Positions 1 through 15,146 are shown, counted from the first letter of the stretch. The stretch: 64,000 nucleotides of DNA from Ectopseudomonas composti (GCF_900115475.1 NZ_FOWP01000004.1:124001-188000), one strand, 5' to 3'. Numbers and translations: made by a program. Notes: a model not told the origin generated them from the sequence alone.

Positions 1-354
1 GTTGGAACCAAAACCGCGTTTGACGAAGCCATCCTGCGTGCCTGCCAGTGTGTTGCTCTGGGTCATGCCACTGACGAATTTCATCGCATCGTCCAGCGAT
101 CTGACCTGAAAGTCCTCGATGGTCTGTGGCGTAACCACCTGTACCGACTGGGCTTCATCCTTGAGTGCCACTGAAGATTTGCTCGCCGTGCTGGCGCGTT
201 TGGCCTGGTAGCCGTCTTCTTCGACGGCAGGCTTGGCGAGCACTTCCTGGCTGGGTAACTCCAGCTCCTGGGCCAGCAGGTGACCGGCTGGAAGCAGGCA
301 AAAGGTGAGCAGGGCGGCGCCTTGGCCACTCAAGAAGAGGCGGGTTGGTTTCAT
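1..354 (-). CDS. TonB-dependent siderophore receptor, N-terminal part (runs off window)
   Basis: The first 118 codons of a gene read leftwards and cut by the window edge. The frame starts MKPTRLFLSGQGAALLTF and shows a signal peptide ending near LLAQE. A short region with the YQAKRAST-SKSS pattern of siderophore receptors follows, then the start of a plug domain (QSVQVVTPQTIEDFQVRSLDDA). Known family role: an outer-membrane barrel that imports ferric siderophores using TonB energy. A Fur-box-like sequence lies 25 bases upstream of the start, which fits iron repression. The ligand cannot be told because the barrel is outside the window. The family call is firm and the specificity is unknown. 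Confidence 0.85.
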   Translation of the reverse strand, partial: MKPTRLFLSGQGAALLTFCLLPAGHLLAQELELPSQEVLAKPAVEEDGYQAKRASTASKSSVALKDEAQSVQVVTPQTIEDFQVRSLDDAMKFVSGMTQSNTLAGTQDGFVKRGFGSN

Positions 355-378
355 TTGACACTCAAGTGCAAGGGTTTT

Positions 379-393
379 TGAGAATCATTATTT
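379..393 (-). promoter_or_regulatory. Fur box upstream of the siderophore receptor
   Basis: The 15 bases TGAGAATCATTATTT match the 7-1-7 Fur consensus (TGATAATCATTATCA) at 12 positions. The site lies between the divergent receptor gene (start at 354) and guaB (promoter at 435-463), much closer to the receptor. I infer Fur repression of the receptor. Confidence 0.7.
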
Positions 394-434
394 TATGTGT
401 TTGAAAGCGAGATTGCCTAGGGACACACTTTGCA

Positions 435-1967
<1,533 letters not shown>

Positions 1968-1968
<1 letters not shown>

Positions 1969-2108
1969 AAAATCGATTTGACGCTGCTGCGCTTGGGCAT
2001 GCTGCGTTGGAGAAAAACTCGAAATGCTCATTTGCTTCAGCAAACTCCGCTTTCTCGTTTCTCTCCGCCTTGCCTGTCCGGCGCTCGCTACGCGGCAAAT
2101 CGATTTTT
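1968..2108. repeat. Palindromic intergenic element, copy 1
   Basis: A 141 bp imperfect palindrome that begins on the last base of the guaB stop codon. The outer arms AAAAATCGATTTG (1968-1980) and CAAATCGATTTTT (2096-2108) are perfectly complementary over 13 bases. An inner TTTGC-TTCA-GCAAA hairpin sits at the centre. The core (AATGCTCATTT ... AAACTCCGCTT) is shared with the element at 29203-29344, although the arms differ in sequence. I do not know a name for this family. Confidence 0.8.
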
Positions 2109-2123
2109 GCAATGTTATGAATA

Positions 2124-2147
2124 ACGGGGCTGTTCGATCAGCCCCGT
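2124..2147 (+). terminator. Hairpin between guaB and guaA
   Basis: ACGGGGCTG-TTCGAT-CAGCCCCGT forms a perfect 9-bp stem with a 6-base loop, followed by only a weak T-rich tail (GTCATTTG). It could attenuate guaB read-through or stabilise the guaA message. It begins 31 bases ahead of the guaA start. Confidence 0.5.
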
Positions 2148-2177
2148 GTCATTTGTGAACACCTACGAGAGACGGCC

Positions 2178-3755
2178 ATGGCCCACGACATTCACGCCCA
2201 CCGCATCCTCATTCTGGACTTCGGTTCCCAGTACACCCAGCTGATCGCCCGTCGCGTGCGTGAGATCGGCGTCTATTGCGAACTGCACCCCTGGGACATG
2301 AGCGACGAGGACATCCGTGCCTTCGCCCCGCGCGGCATCATCCTCGCCGGTGGCCCGGAGTCGGTGCACGAAGCCAATAGCCCGCGCGCGCCGCAAGCGG
2401 TGTTCGACATGAATGTGCCGGTGCTGGGCATCTGCTACGGCATGCAGACCATGGCCGAGCAACTCGGCGGCAAGGTGGAAGGTTCCGACCTGCGTGAATT
2501 CGGCTACGCCCGCGTCGACGTGGTCGGCAAGAGCCAGCTGCTGGCCGGCATCGAAGACCATGTCGACGCCGATGGCGTGCTTGGCCTCGACGTGTGGATG
2601 AGCCACGGCGACAAGGTCACCCGCCTGCCGGAAGGCTTCCACATTCTCGCCAGTACCCCGAGCTGCCCGATCGCCGCCATGTGCGACGACACTCGCCACT
2701 ACTACGGCGTGCAGTTCCACCCGGAAGTGACCCACACCAAGCAGGGCGGTCGCATCCTGTCGCGCTTCGTGCTGGAAGTCAGCGGCTGCGAAGCCCTGTG
2801 GACCCCAGCCAACATCGTTGAAGACGCCATTGCCGCCGTGCGCGCCCAGGTTGGCGATGCCAACGTGCTGCTCGGCCTGTCCGGCGGCGTGGACTCCTCG
2901 GTGGTTGCGGCCCTGCTGCACAAGGCCATCGGCGACCAGCTGACCTGCGTGTTCGTCGACAACGGCCTGCTGCGCCTGCACGAAGGTGATCAGGTCATGG
3001 CCATGTTCGCCGAGAACATGGGCGTCAAGGTGATCCGTGCCAACGCCGAAGAGCAGTTCCTCGGCAACCTGGCCGGCGAAGCCGATCCGGAGAAGAAGCG
3101 CAAGATCATCGGCCGCACCTTCATCGACGTGTTCGATGCGCAGGCCAGCCAGCTGGATAACATCCAGTTCCTCGCCCAGGGCACCATCTACCCGGACGTG
3201 ATCGAGTCCGCTGGCGCCAAGAGCGGCAAGGCCCACGTGATCAAGAGCCACCACAACGTCGGTGGCCTGCCCGAGGAAATGAACCTCAAGCTGGTCGAGC
3301 CGCTGCGTGAACTGTTCAAGGACGAAGTGCGCAAGATCGGCCTGGAGCTGGGCCTGCCCTACGACATGGTCTACCGCCACCCGTTCCCGGGCCCAGGCCT
3401 GGGCGTGCGCATCCTCGGCGAAGTGAAGAAGGAATACGCCGACATCCTGCGCCGCGCCGACCATATCTTCATCGAAGAGCTGCGCAAGGCTGACTGGTAC
3501 CACAAGACCAGCCAGGCCTTCGTGGTGTTCCAGCCGGTGAAATCGGTCGGTGTGGTTGGTGATGGCCGCCGCTACGCCTGGGTCGTCGCCCTGCGCGCCG
3601 TGGAAACCGTGGACTTCATGACTGCTCGCTGGGCGCACCTGCCTTACGAGCTGCTGGAGACCGTCAGCGGCCGCATCATCAACGAAATCGACGGTATCTC
3701 GCGCGTCACCTACGACGTGTCGAGCAAGCCGCCGGCGACTATTGAGTGGGAGTGA
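2178..3755 (+). CDS. guaA: GMP synthase (glutamine-hydrolysing)
   Basis: Converts XMP to GMP with ATP and glutamine. The 525 residues match the usual length. The N-terminal class I glutamine amidotransferase has Cys86 in GICYGMQ and His/Glu in QFHPEVTHT. The ATP-pyrophosphatase loop is [12 protein letters not shown], near residue 230-240. The C-terminal dimerisation domain ends in the typical PPATIEWE. A purine-rich ribosome-binding stretch (GAGAGACGG) precedes the ATG. It forms the guanine branch with guaB and is closed by a strong terminator. Confidence 0.98.
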   Translation: MAHDIHAHRILILDFGSQYTQLIARRVREIGVYCELHPWDMSDEDIRAFAPRGIILAGGPESVHEANSPRAPQAVFDMNVPVLGICYGMQTMAEQLGGKVEGSDLREFGYARVDVVGKSQLLAGIEDHVDADGVLGLDVWMSHGDKVTRLPEGFHILASTPSCPIAAMCDDTRHYYGVQFHPEVTHTKQGGRILSRFVLEVSGCEALWTPANIVEDAIAAVRAQVGDANVLLGLSGGVDSSVVAALLHKAIGDQLTCVFVDNGLLRLHEGDQVMAMFAENMGVKVIRANAEEQFLGNLAGEADPEKKRKIIGRTFIDVFDAQASQLDNIQFLAQGTIYPDVIESAGAKSGKAHVIKSHHNVGGLPEEMNLKLVEPLRELFKDEVRKIGLELGLPYDMVYRHPFPGPGLGVRILGEVKKEYADILRRADHIFIEELRKADWYHKTSQAFVVFQPVKSVGVVGDGRRYAWVVALRAVETVDFMTARWAHLPYELLETVSGRIINEIDGISRVTYDVSSKPPATIEWE

Positions 3756-3775
3756 TCCCGCAGCGCTGAATGAAG

Positions 3776-3799
3776 AAACCGGCTTAGGCCGGTTTTTTT
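3776..3799 (+). terminator. Rho-independent terminator after guaA
   Basis: AAACCGGC-TTAG-GCCGGTTT, an 8-bp stem with a 4-base loop, runs directly into a T-tract. It ends the guaA unit and also faces the convergent gene at 3815. Confidence 0.85.
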
Positions 3800-3814
3800 A
3801 TGCCCGTGTGCTTT

Positions 3815-4330
3815 TCAGCGATGCAGCAACGGTAGCGTAACCAAAAGAGTGAACAGGCTCAGGCTCAGAAAACTAATCAGCAGCAGGCGTCTGTCATTAC
3901 GGATCTGGCTGGTGAGTATCGCTTTGCGCTGGCGCCAGTCGCAGGCGATCGTGATCCATCGTTTATCCAGCAGCTGCTGCCAATCCTCTTCGCTCAGCCA
4001 GCAGGCGACGTGGTGTGCCGGTAGGTCCAGTGCGGGGAACAATTCCTCGCAGGTCAACGGCCCCAGGGATATCTGAAAGCGTTGCCCATGACGCTCGCAA
4101 TCCAGCTCAAGGTGGACTTGCGGCCGGCTATCCGTGACGTGAATGTCTTCGGGGTCGGGTGTGAAGACTTCGTAGGACGTGACTTGCGCTGTGCCTGGGC
4201 GTAGAAACGATCTGCGGATTTTTTCCCAGAGCAGTCGCGCGAGTTTGTAGAAGCCCCAGGCAGAGAAGGCGAAAAGTAGCAGGCTGATCAGCCACAGTAG
4301 GCCGCCGAGCACGATGAAGAGCACGACCAT
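3815..4330 (-). CDS. Small two-pass membrane protein of unknown function
   Basis: 171 residues. A strongly hydrophobic segment (about residues 2-28) is followed by a basic stretch (WEKIRRSFLR), a soluble middle region of about 100 residues rich in acidic residues, and a second hydrophobic helix at about 147-168. It most likely sits in the inner membrane with the soluble part between two helices. It lies 2 bases downstream of the gene at 4333-4803 on the same strand, so the two are probably co-translated. I recognise no catalytic motif. Confidence 0.7.
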   Translation of the reverse strand: MVVLFIVLGGLLWLISLLLFAFSAWGFYKLARLLWEKIRRSFLRPGTAQVTSYEVFTPDPEDIHVTDSRPQVHLELDCERHGQRFQISLGPLTCEELFPALDLPAHHVACWLSEEDWQQLLDKRWITIACDWRQRKAILTSQIRNDRRLLLISFLSLSLFTLLVTLPLLHR

Positions 4331-4332
4331 GC

Positions 4333-4803
4333 TCAGAACCCTTTAAGTAGTGTCGGCGAGGCTTCCCAGATGAGGTAGCCCATGATCATCAGCATGACCG
4401 CGGCGAAGGGCGAGGCGGCGCTTGGGGCTTCGGGGCTGGCATCGGCCGGGTTCGCTTTGGGCACGTAGAGCCGAAAGGTGCCGGCCTGCTGGTCGAGTTC
4501 GACATGCTCCTGGTTGAGCACGAGATGTTCCACTTCGTAGGTGCGCTGTTCGTACTCGTATCGCAGGCGATAGACGGGCTTGAGACTGACCATTGTGGTT
4601 TTGCCCACGCTGATGCGTGCGTTGATCCACTTCTGATCAATGATCGCCGCTTTTACGATGTCGTGTGGGCGGCTCAGCCGGTAGCAATCAGTCCAGATCA
4701 TCTCCCCAAACGCAGCCATGAGCCCGATCCACATGAGCAGGAGCATGGGGGTTATCGCCACCATCATGATGGCCAAGGGGGTGTCGAAGAAGAAACTGTC
4801 CAT
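4333..4803 (-). CDS. Small membrane protein, DUF3592-like, unknown function
   Basis: 156 residues, with hydrophobic helices at about 10-35 and 132-150. Between them is a beta-rich soluble segment with the pattern KPVYRLRYEYEQRTYEVEHLV, which recalls DUF3592-type proteins. The topology resembles the downstream partner at 3815-4330, two bases away, suggesting one inner-membrane complex. No enzyme motif is visible. The family assignment is by resemblance only. Confidence 0.65.
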   Translation of the reverse strand: MDSFFFDTPLAIMMVAITPMLLLMWIGLMAAFGEMIWTDCYRLSRPHDIVKAAIIDQKWINARISVGKTTMVSLKPVYRLRYEYEQRTYEVEHLVLNQEHVELDQQAGTFRLYVPKANPADASPEAPSAASPFAAVMLMIMGYLIWEASPTLLKGF

Positions 4804-4983
4804 GTTCTGGTGAGCGTTCCTGTGGAGTGCCCGGCGATTCTATCTCGTTAGGTGTCGCCTTATCTGGGGGCTAGCTCGCATCAGTCGCCGCGGCAATTTG
4901 TCTTGCCAGGGTGCTCGTCTGGTGAGTGATGAAAATGAGAAGATACCGCAATTGAGTATGCCTGCAGATTGCCGAGGATGAAG

Positions 4984-6357
4984 ATGTCGTTTACCCGTAG
5001 ACAAGTGCTCGCCGGTCTGGCTGGCCTGGGTATTGCCGGGCTGGGCGCTGGTGGTGTGCGCTATTGGTTGGGGCGCCCGGAGAATGTGGCGACCCATGAT
5101 TACGAGCTGATCGCCGCGCCGCTGGACCTGGAACTGGTGCAGGGGCATATCACGCCTGCCTGGGGTTATGGCGGGCAGGCGCCGGGTGTCGAGTTGCGCT
5201 GCCGCCAGGGCGAGCGTTTGCGGGTGCGCTTCATCAACAAGCTGGACGTGCAAAGCACCATCCATTGGCACGGCATTCGTCTGCCACTGGAAATGGACGG
5301 TGTGCCTTACGTCTCCCAGGCGCCGGTACTGCCGGGCGAGTACTTCGACTATGACTTCATCTGCCACGATGCTGGCAGCTTCTGGTACCACCCGCACACC
5401 ACCAGCGCCGAGCAATTGGGGCGTGGTCTGGTCGGGCCGTTGATCGTCGAGGAGCGTGAGCCGACAGGCTTTCGCCATGAGCGCACGCTGAGCCTGAAGA
5501 CCTGGCATGTCGACGAGCAGGGCGCCTTCACGCCTTTCACGGTGCCGCGTCAGGCAGCGCGCGAGGGAACCCGCGGGCGCCTGACCACGATCAATGGCGA
5601 GCCGAATCCGACGCTGGAGTTGCCGGCCGGGCAGGTGGTGCGTCTGCGCCTGATCAATCTCGACAACACCGTCACCTATCGCCTTAACCTACCGGATGGT
5701 GAGGCGCGTATCTATGCCTTGGACGGTAACCCGGTGCAGCCACGGCCGTTGGGTAAGGAATACTGGTTGGGGCCGGGCATGCGCATCGATCTGGCGCTCA
5801 AGGTTCCGGCTGCTGGAGAGGAATTGTCCCTGCGCAATGGCCCGCTGCGGCTGGCTACCCTCAAGGGCGGCGCGAGCAGCGAGGCGCTTGGCGACTGGCC
5901 GCCGGCGTTACCGGGCAACCCGGTTGCCGAGCCGGATCTGACGCGTGCCGAGACGCTGCGCTTCAACTTCGAATGGGCAGCGGCGCTGGCTTCGCCAGCC
6001 GATGAAGCCGCCGGGCGTTACAAATATTGGCAGATCAATGGCCAGGCCTGGGACATCAACGACAAGACCTGTGCAGACCGCCCGATCGCCACGTTGAAGA
6101 AGGATGGCCACTACATATTCGTGCTGCGCAACATGGCGCAGTATCAGCACCCGATCCATCTGCACGGCATGACCTTCAAGGTGCTGGGCTCGGATCGGCG
6201 CAAGATCATTCCGTATTTCACCGATACCTACTTGCTGGGCAAGAACGAGACCGCGCGCATTGCCCTCGTCGCTGATAATCCTGGTGTGTGGATGTTCCAC
6301 TGCCACGTCATCGACCATATGGAAACGGGGCTGATGGCGGCCATCGAAGTGGTGTAG
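4984..6357 (+). CDS. Tat-exported multicopper oxidase
   Basis: 457 residues from the chosen start. Begins MSFTRRQVLAG with a twin-arginine signal, so it is exported folded to the periplasm. Cupredoxin domains carry the expected copper-ligand motifs: HWHG, WYHPHT, HPIHLHG and the C-terminal HCHVIDHMETG, where Met is the probable axial type-1 ligand. It therefore should couple one-electron substrate oxidation to oxygen reduction. It lacks the long Met-rich insert of CueO, so cuprous oxidase activity is not implied. Starts at TTG 4969 or ATG 4978 are possible, but GAGGA at 4974-4978 is best placed for ATG 4984. The natural substrate is unknown. Confidence 0.88.
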   Translation: MSFTRRQVLAGLAGLGIAGLGAGGVRYWLGRPENVATHDYELIAAPLDLELVQGHITPAWGYGGQAPGVELRCRQGERLRVRFINKLDVQSTIHWHGIRLPLEMDGVPYVSQAPVLPGEYFDYDFICHDAGSFWYHPHTTSAEQLGRGLVGPLIVEEREPTGFRHERTLSLKTWHVDEQGAFTPFTVPRQAAREGTRGRLTTINGEPNPTLELPAGQVVRLRLINLDNTVTYRLNLPDGEARIYALDGNPVQPRPLGKEYWLGPGMRIDLALKVPAAGEELSLRNGPLRLATLKGGASSEALGDWPPALPGNPVAEPDLTRAETLRFNFEWAAALASPADEAAGRYKYWQINGQAWDINDKTCADRPIATLKKDGHYIFVLRNMAQYQHPIHLHGMTFKVLGSDRRKIIPYFTDTYLLGKNETARIALVADNPGVWMFHCHVIDHMETGLMAAIEVV

Positions 6358-6413
6358 GGTGAGCGCCGTTTTCAGGCCTGCCTTGATGGCGGGTTGCCCT
6401 ACGGACTGATGCA

Positions 6414-6890
6414 ATGAAAAGACCGCAGATCATCGACCGCTCGCGTGACGAGCACTTCATGCGCCTGGCGCTGGCGCAGGCGTGCCTGGGCGCGGAGCAG
6501 GGCGAGGTGCCGGTTGGCGCTGTGCTGGTGCAGGACGGCGACGTGGTGGGGCAGGGCTTCAATTGCCCGATCCTGCGTCACGATCCCAGTGCCCATGCCG
6601 AGATGGTGGCGATCCGCGCGGCGGCGGAAAGTGTGCAGAACTACCGACTGCCAGGCAGCACCCTGTATGTCACGTTGGAGCCCTGCAGCATGTGCGCTGG
6701 TCTGATCGTGCATGCGCGCATCGCTCGGGTGGTGTTCGCCGCCAGCGAGCCGCGTGCCGGGGTGGCGATCAGTCAGGGGCAGTTCTTCGATCAGGGCTTT
6801 CTCAATCACCGCGTGCTGGTGGAGGGGGGCTTGCTGGCCGAGGAGAGCGGGGCGCTGCTGAAAGATTTCTTCAGGGCTCGGCGAAGCTGA
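6414..6890 (+). CDS. tadA: tRNA-specific adenosine deaminase
   Basis: Deaminates A34 of tRNA-Arg(ACG) to inosine, allowing wobble decoding. The 158 residues fit the family. Zinc and catalytic motifs are His61-Ala-Glu63 (SAHAEM) and PCSMC with Cys91 and Cys94. The PVGAVLV strand typical of the cytidine-deaminase fold precedes them. It is followed after 15 bases by a small exported protein in the same direction. Confidence 0.95.
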   Translation: MKRPQIIDRSRDEHFMRLALAQACLGAEQGEVPVGAVLVQDGDVVGQGFNCPILRHDPSAHAEMVAIRAAAESVQNYRLPGSTLYVTLEPCSMCAGLIVHARIARVVFAASEPRAGVAISQGQFFDQGFLNHRVLVEGGLLAEESGALLKDFFRARRS

Positions 6891-6905
6891 GCGGGATAAC
6901 AGGGA

Positions 6906-7379
6906 ATGAGCATGAACAAATGGATGTTGAGTGTGCTGGCGGTCCTGACTGCGCCGGCGCTCGCGGAGCAAGCCGAGGTGTATCTGGTCGCCAGCGTGCA
7001 GCTGGGCGGCTCCAATCTGGCGCAGAGCATCTTCCTGCACGAGCCGCAGATCACTACGTTGGAAGAATGCCAGGAGGCTGTGCGGGTCGGTCAGCGTGAT
7101 CGCGACTGGCAGCGTTATCACCACATCTTCATGCGCGATCGCTTTCAGGGCTTTACCGGCCATCTGGATTACCGCTGCGTGCTCAGCACCCAGCGTTTCA
7201 GCGCCTGGCACGACCGCGCCCGCTACAACCATCCCTACCTGATCAGCATCGACGAGCAGGCCAATCTGCAGGTGGAGCGGATATCGAGCCAGGCGCAGTG
7301 TGCCACTCGGCTCAAGGGCCTGACGCCGGCGCGGCTGGCGATCAGTCGCTGTGCGGTGGGCAATCAGAGCGTGTTGTAG
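6906..7379 (+). CDS. Small exported protein of unknown function
   Basis: 157 residues with an N-terminal signal peptide (MNKWMLSVLAVLTAPALAEQ), so probably periplasmic. Four cysteines (in EECQEA, YRCVL, AQCAT, SRCAV) could form two disulfides. It has no recognisable enzyme motif. It follows tadA closely and converges on mltF with a 4-base gap. The translation start could be either Met1 or Met3. Confidence 0.7.
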   Translation: MSMNKWMLSVLAVLTAPALAEQAEVYLVASVQLGGSNLAQSIFLHEPQITTLEECQEAVRVGQRDRDWQRYHHIFMRDRFQGFTGHLDYRCVLSTQRFSAWHDRARYNHPYLISIDEQANLQVERISSQAQCATRLKGLTPARLAISRCAVGNQSVL

Positions 7380-7383
7380 GGGC

Positions 7384-12914
<5,531 letters not shown>

Positions 12915-12918
12915 AAGC

Positions 12919-12936
12919 GGCCGCGTAGCGGCCTTC
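12919..12936 (+). terminator. Possible terminator hairpin after purL
   Basis: GGCCGC-GTA-GCGGCC, preceded by A-rich and followed by TTCT, lies 5 bases after the purL stop. The stem is strong but the T-tract is poor. The same hairpin type occurs next to the repeat at 28351-28431, so it may be part of the repeat instead. Confidence 0.4.
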
Positions 12937-12941
12937 TGCTG

Positions 12942-12988
12942 ACCCTCTCCTGCTTGCGGGAGAGGGTGCCCGAAGGGCGGGAGAGGGC
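12942..12988. repeat. REP-like CCCTCTCC / GGAGAGGG repeat, copy A
   Basis: An ACCCTCTCC...GGGAGAGGGT hairpin, then GCCC-GAA-GGGC, then another GGGAGAGGG. The same modules appear in reverse order and orientation at 28351-28399, including a neighbouring GGCCGC...GCGGCC hairpin. Repeats of this general look are widespread between genes in Pseudomonas and relatives. Confidence 0.7.
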
Positions 12989-13078
12989 AAAAGCGGCCGT
13001 GCACCGATCCAGCTTGAGCTTGCAGATGTCACACCGTAGATATCAGCAGGGTGGGAGAGTGTGTATAGCCAACGCAGA

Positions 13079-13205
13079 ACCCTCTCCCCCGACCCCCGCC
13101 CTGCGCCCCAGCCCTTCGCAGAGCTCAGGGCGCTTCAGCGGGCGAAGCAGTGGCAGTGCTTCGCTATTTCCGCTTACGCCCCGCAAGCGGGAGAGGGGAG
13201 CAGGG
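13079..13205. repeat. Degenerate REP-like block, copy C
   Basis: Bounded by ACCCTCTCCC on the left and GCGGGAGAGGGG on the right, with about 100 bases between that contain GCGAAGCA...TGCTTCGC as a perfect 8-bp inverted repeat. It appears to be a third, expanded member of the repeat type seen at 12942 and 28351. Confidence 0.5.
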
Positions 13206-13281
13206 CGCGTAGCCCGGATACAATCCGGGAAACTGCTGCCATACCTTCACCCGGATCCATCCGGACCGCACAGGCCCAACC

Positions 13282-13551
13282 ATGGCCGATGATCCTCTCC
13301 CAATCCTCCCCGAAGTTCGTCTGGTCCAACTCGGTGAAACGCATCATCTGTGCCGCTGCGGGCATTCCCCCGAAATGCCTGACTGCCCACCCGACTGCCC
13401 CCAATCCCTGATCCTGCGTCCCGAGCGCGAGCAGCGTCTGTTGCTGTGCCGCTGTGGCCGATCCGCAAGCCTGCCCTACTGCGATGGCAGCCACAGCCCA
13501 CCAGCCGTTGGTCTTGCCGACAAATGGCGGCGCTTTTTCAGTGGTTGTTGA
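13282..13551 (+). CDS. Tandem CDGSH-type iron-sulfur protein
   Basis: 89 residues with two [2Fe-2S]-binding repeats. The second is canonical: Cys56, Cys58, Cys67 and His71 in CRCGRSASLPYCDGSH. The first has Cys24, Cys26 and Cys35 at the same spacing, but the fourth ligand position (residue 39) is Cys, not His, and the CDGS turn reads CPPD. Family role: small redox-active or cluster-transfer proteins of the mitoNEET type; the bacterial partners are unknown. It stands alone between repeats and an YqfO-like gene. Confidence 0.85.
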   Translation: MADDPLPILPEVRLVQLGETHHLCRCGHSPEMPDCPPDCPQSLILRPEREQRLLLCRCGRSASLPYCDGSHSPPAVGLADKWRRFFSGC

Positions 13552-13707
13552 GAACGTCACGCCCGTCGCCTGAGTCGAAAGCAACGAACCGTTTTAACGC
13601 GACGTGTGGATTTGTGCGGGCGATCTCAAGACAACTCCATGGCAAAGTGACATCATATTGGCGTCATGGATTGTCTGTTGTTCGGTTGCCCATTTGCGGA
13701 GAACTTG

Positions 13708-14025
13708 ATGTACAAACTGTGTTTCTACGTGCCGGAAGCCCATCTGGAACCGGTAAAAAAGGCGGTGTTCGCAGCTGGTGGCGGGCGTATCGGCCTTTAC
13801 GACAACTGCTGCTGGCAGGTGCTGGGTCATGGCCAGTTCCGCGCTCTGGACGGTAGCCAGCCATTTATCGGCCAAGTCGGTAGCGTCGAGCAGGTTGCCG
13901 AGTGGAAAGTGGAAATGGTCGTTGCCGACGAGCTGATCCATGACGCCGTCAAGGCGCTGAAGAAGAGCCATCCCTACGAAACACCTGCCTTCGATGTCTG
14001 GCGTTTGTCCGACCTGCAGTTTTGA
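13708..14025 (+). CDS. YqfO/NIF3-type C-terminal domain protein
   Basis: 105 residues starting MYKLCFYVPEAHLEPVKKAVF, with a GGGRIGLYDNCCWQ motif and ending HPYETPAFDVWRL. This matches the free-standing form of the CutA-like domain inserted in NIF3/YqfO proteins, of unknown biochemical function. I place the start at 13708, behind GGAG, because the 14 codons upstream do not resemble the family. A strong bidirectional terminator follows immediately. Confidence 0.85.
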   Translation: MYKLCFYVPEAHLEPVKKAVFAAGGGRIGLYDNCCWQVLGHGQFRALDGSQPFIGQVGSVEQVAEWKVEMVVADELIHDAVKALKKSHPYETPAFDVWRLSDLQF

Positions 14026-14034
14026 GTCGATATG

Positions 14035-14059
14035 AAAAAGGCGCCGATGGCGCCTTTTT
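14035..14059. terminator. Bidirectional terminator between yqfO-like and L,D-transpeptidase genes
   Basis: AAAAAGGCGCC-GAT-GGCGCCTTTTT, a perfect 11-bp stem with a 3-base loop. It gives a T-tract on both strands and serves both convergent genes. Confidence 0.9.
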
Positions 14060-14070
14060 CAATGCAGGGT

Positions 14071-14574
14071 TCAGGGTCTGATTTCGATCAGCGTGCCGTC
14101 CTTGACCAGGCTCCACACCTCACGCATGTCGTCGTTCTTCATGGCGATGCAGCCCTCGGTCCAGTCCAGCGTGTGGAAGAACCACTCCGGGTATTCCTCG
14201 TCCAGCGGCGTGCCGTGGATCATGATCATGCTGCCCGGCGGCACCCCGGCTTCCTTGGCCTTGGCCAGGTCGCGGGCGTTGGGGTAGGAGATGTGCAGCG
14301 ACAGTTGGTACTTGTCGCTCGGCTTGCGCCAGTCGATCCAGTAGAAACCTTCCGGTGTACGCAGGTCGCCTTCACGCTGCTTGGCGCCATCGGGCTGTTT
14401 GCCCAGGGAAATACGATAGGACTTGATGGTCTCGCCGCGTTGTTGCAGGTGCAGCTTGCGTTCCGACTTGAGCACCAGCACCTTGTCCACGGTGCGGCTG
14501 CTGGTCGCTGGCGTGGTGCTGGCCAGGGCGTTGAAGCTGAGAGTCAGGCAAAGCAGGGGCAACAACCAACGCAT
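14071..14574 (-). CDS. L,D-transpeptidase (YkuD/ErfK family), exported
   Basis: 167 residues. The signal peptide MRWLLPLLCLTLSFNALAS targets the periplasm. The YkuD domain has His120 in IMIHGTPLD and the catalytic Cys142 in WTEGCIAM. Family chemistry: 3-3 crosslinking of peptidoglycan stem peptides or attachment of proteins to them. The start at ATG 14574 was picked because it begins the signal peptide; the frame is open further upstream. It lies 17 bases downstream of a NUDIX gene on the same strand. Confidence 0.9.
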   Translation of the reverse strand: MRWLLPLLCLTLSFNALASTTPATSSRTVDKVLVLKSERKLHLQQRGETIKSYRISLGKQPDGAKQREGDLRTPEGFYWIDWRKPSDKYQLSLHISYPNARDLAKAKEAGVPPGSMIMIHGTPLDEEYPEWFFHTLDWTEGCIAMKNDDMREVWSLVKDGTLIEIRP

Positions 14575-14591
14575 CGGGAACGTCCGCAGGG

Positions 14592-15146
14592 TCAACGGGG
14601 TGTGTAGTGGGCACGCAGCGCTTCGAGTGGCTCGTTGCGTACCGGAAAGAGATTCTGCCGACGGTCGGCGAAGAAGCATTCTAAGGTACGGCCTATGGTC
14701 GGGAAAGCCAGCTCTGACCAGGGGATCTGCGATTCCTCGAACAGCCGTACCTCCAGGCTCTCCTCGCCCACGGCGAAATCCAGATCGACCAGCTCGGCAC
14801 GGAACAGCATGTACACCTGGCTGATGTGCGGCAGGTCGAACAGGGTATAGAGATTGAGGTCGCGCACGCGGGCGCAGGCTTCTTCGAGGGTTTCACGGGC
14901 GGCGGCCTGTTCGGTGGTCTCGCCGTTTTCCATGAAGCCGGCCGGCAGCGTCCAGTAGCCACGGCGCGGCTCGATGGCGCGGCGGCACAGCAGGACCTGA
15001 TCGCGCCACACGGGCAGGCAGCCGGCGACGATACGCGGGTTTTCGTAGTGCACGGTGGCGCAGTGGCCGCAGACATGGCGCATGCGGTTGTCGCCTGCCG
15101 GGATCATGCGGGTGACCGGGTTGCCGCACTGGCTGCAGAATTTCAT
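14592..15146 (-). CDS. NUDIX hydrolase with N-terminal zinc ribbon
   Basis: 184 residues. A zinc ribbon at the start has Cys4, Cys7, Cys26 and Cys29. The NUDIX box at about 70-92 reads GFMENGE...RETLEEACA, with Ala/Cys where Gly is usual near the end. The ribbon plus NUDIX arrangement recalls NADH pyrophosphatases (NudC type), but the protein is shorter and the substrate is not certain. The start MKFCSQCGNP was chosen over upstream codons as it begins the ribbon. Probably co-transcribed with the L,D-transpeptidase. Confidence 0.87.
   Translation of the reverse strand: MKFCSQCGNPVTRMIPAGDNRMRHVCGHCATVHYENPRIVAGCLPVWRDQVLLCRRAIEPRRGYWTLPAGFMENGETTEQAAARETLEEACARVRDLNLYTLFDLPHISQVYMLFRAELVDLDFAVGEESLEVRLFEESQIPWSELAFPTIGRTLECFFADRRQNLFPVRNEPLEALRAHYTPR

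Larger units (their letters stand above)
12915..13281. other. Gene-free stretch after purL, filled with REP-like repeats
   Basis: No credible gene. It holds a GGCCGC-GTA-GCGGCC hairpin directly after purL (12919-12933), a REP-like repeat (12942-12988), a plain spacer, and a second degenerate block (13079-13205) with an internal perfect hairpin GCGAAGCA/TGCTTCGC. It ends with a short unit built on CCCGGAT-ATCCGGG (13211-13230). An open frame crossing 12954-13292 is repeat sequence rather than a gene. Confidence 0.75.

Noticed and set aside
4969-4983. TTG or first ATG as start of the multicopper oxidase
   Set aside because: The purine-rich GAGGA at 4974-4978 overlaps or touches those codons and is properly spaced only for ATG 4984, which also begins the Tat signal.
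12954-13292. Open frame over the repeats after purL
   Set aside because: Encodes repeat-derived, Arg/Ser/Pro-rich sequence with no family likeness, and overlaps the start of the real CDGSH gene.
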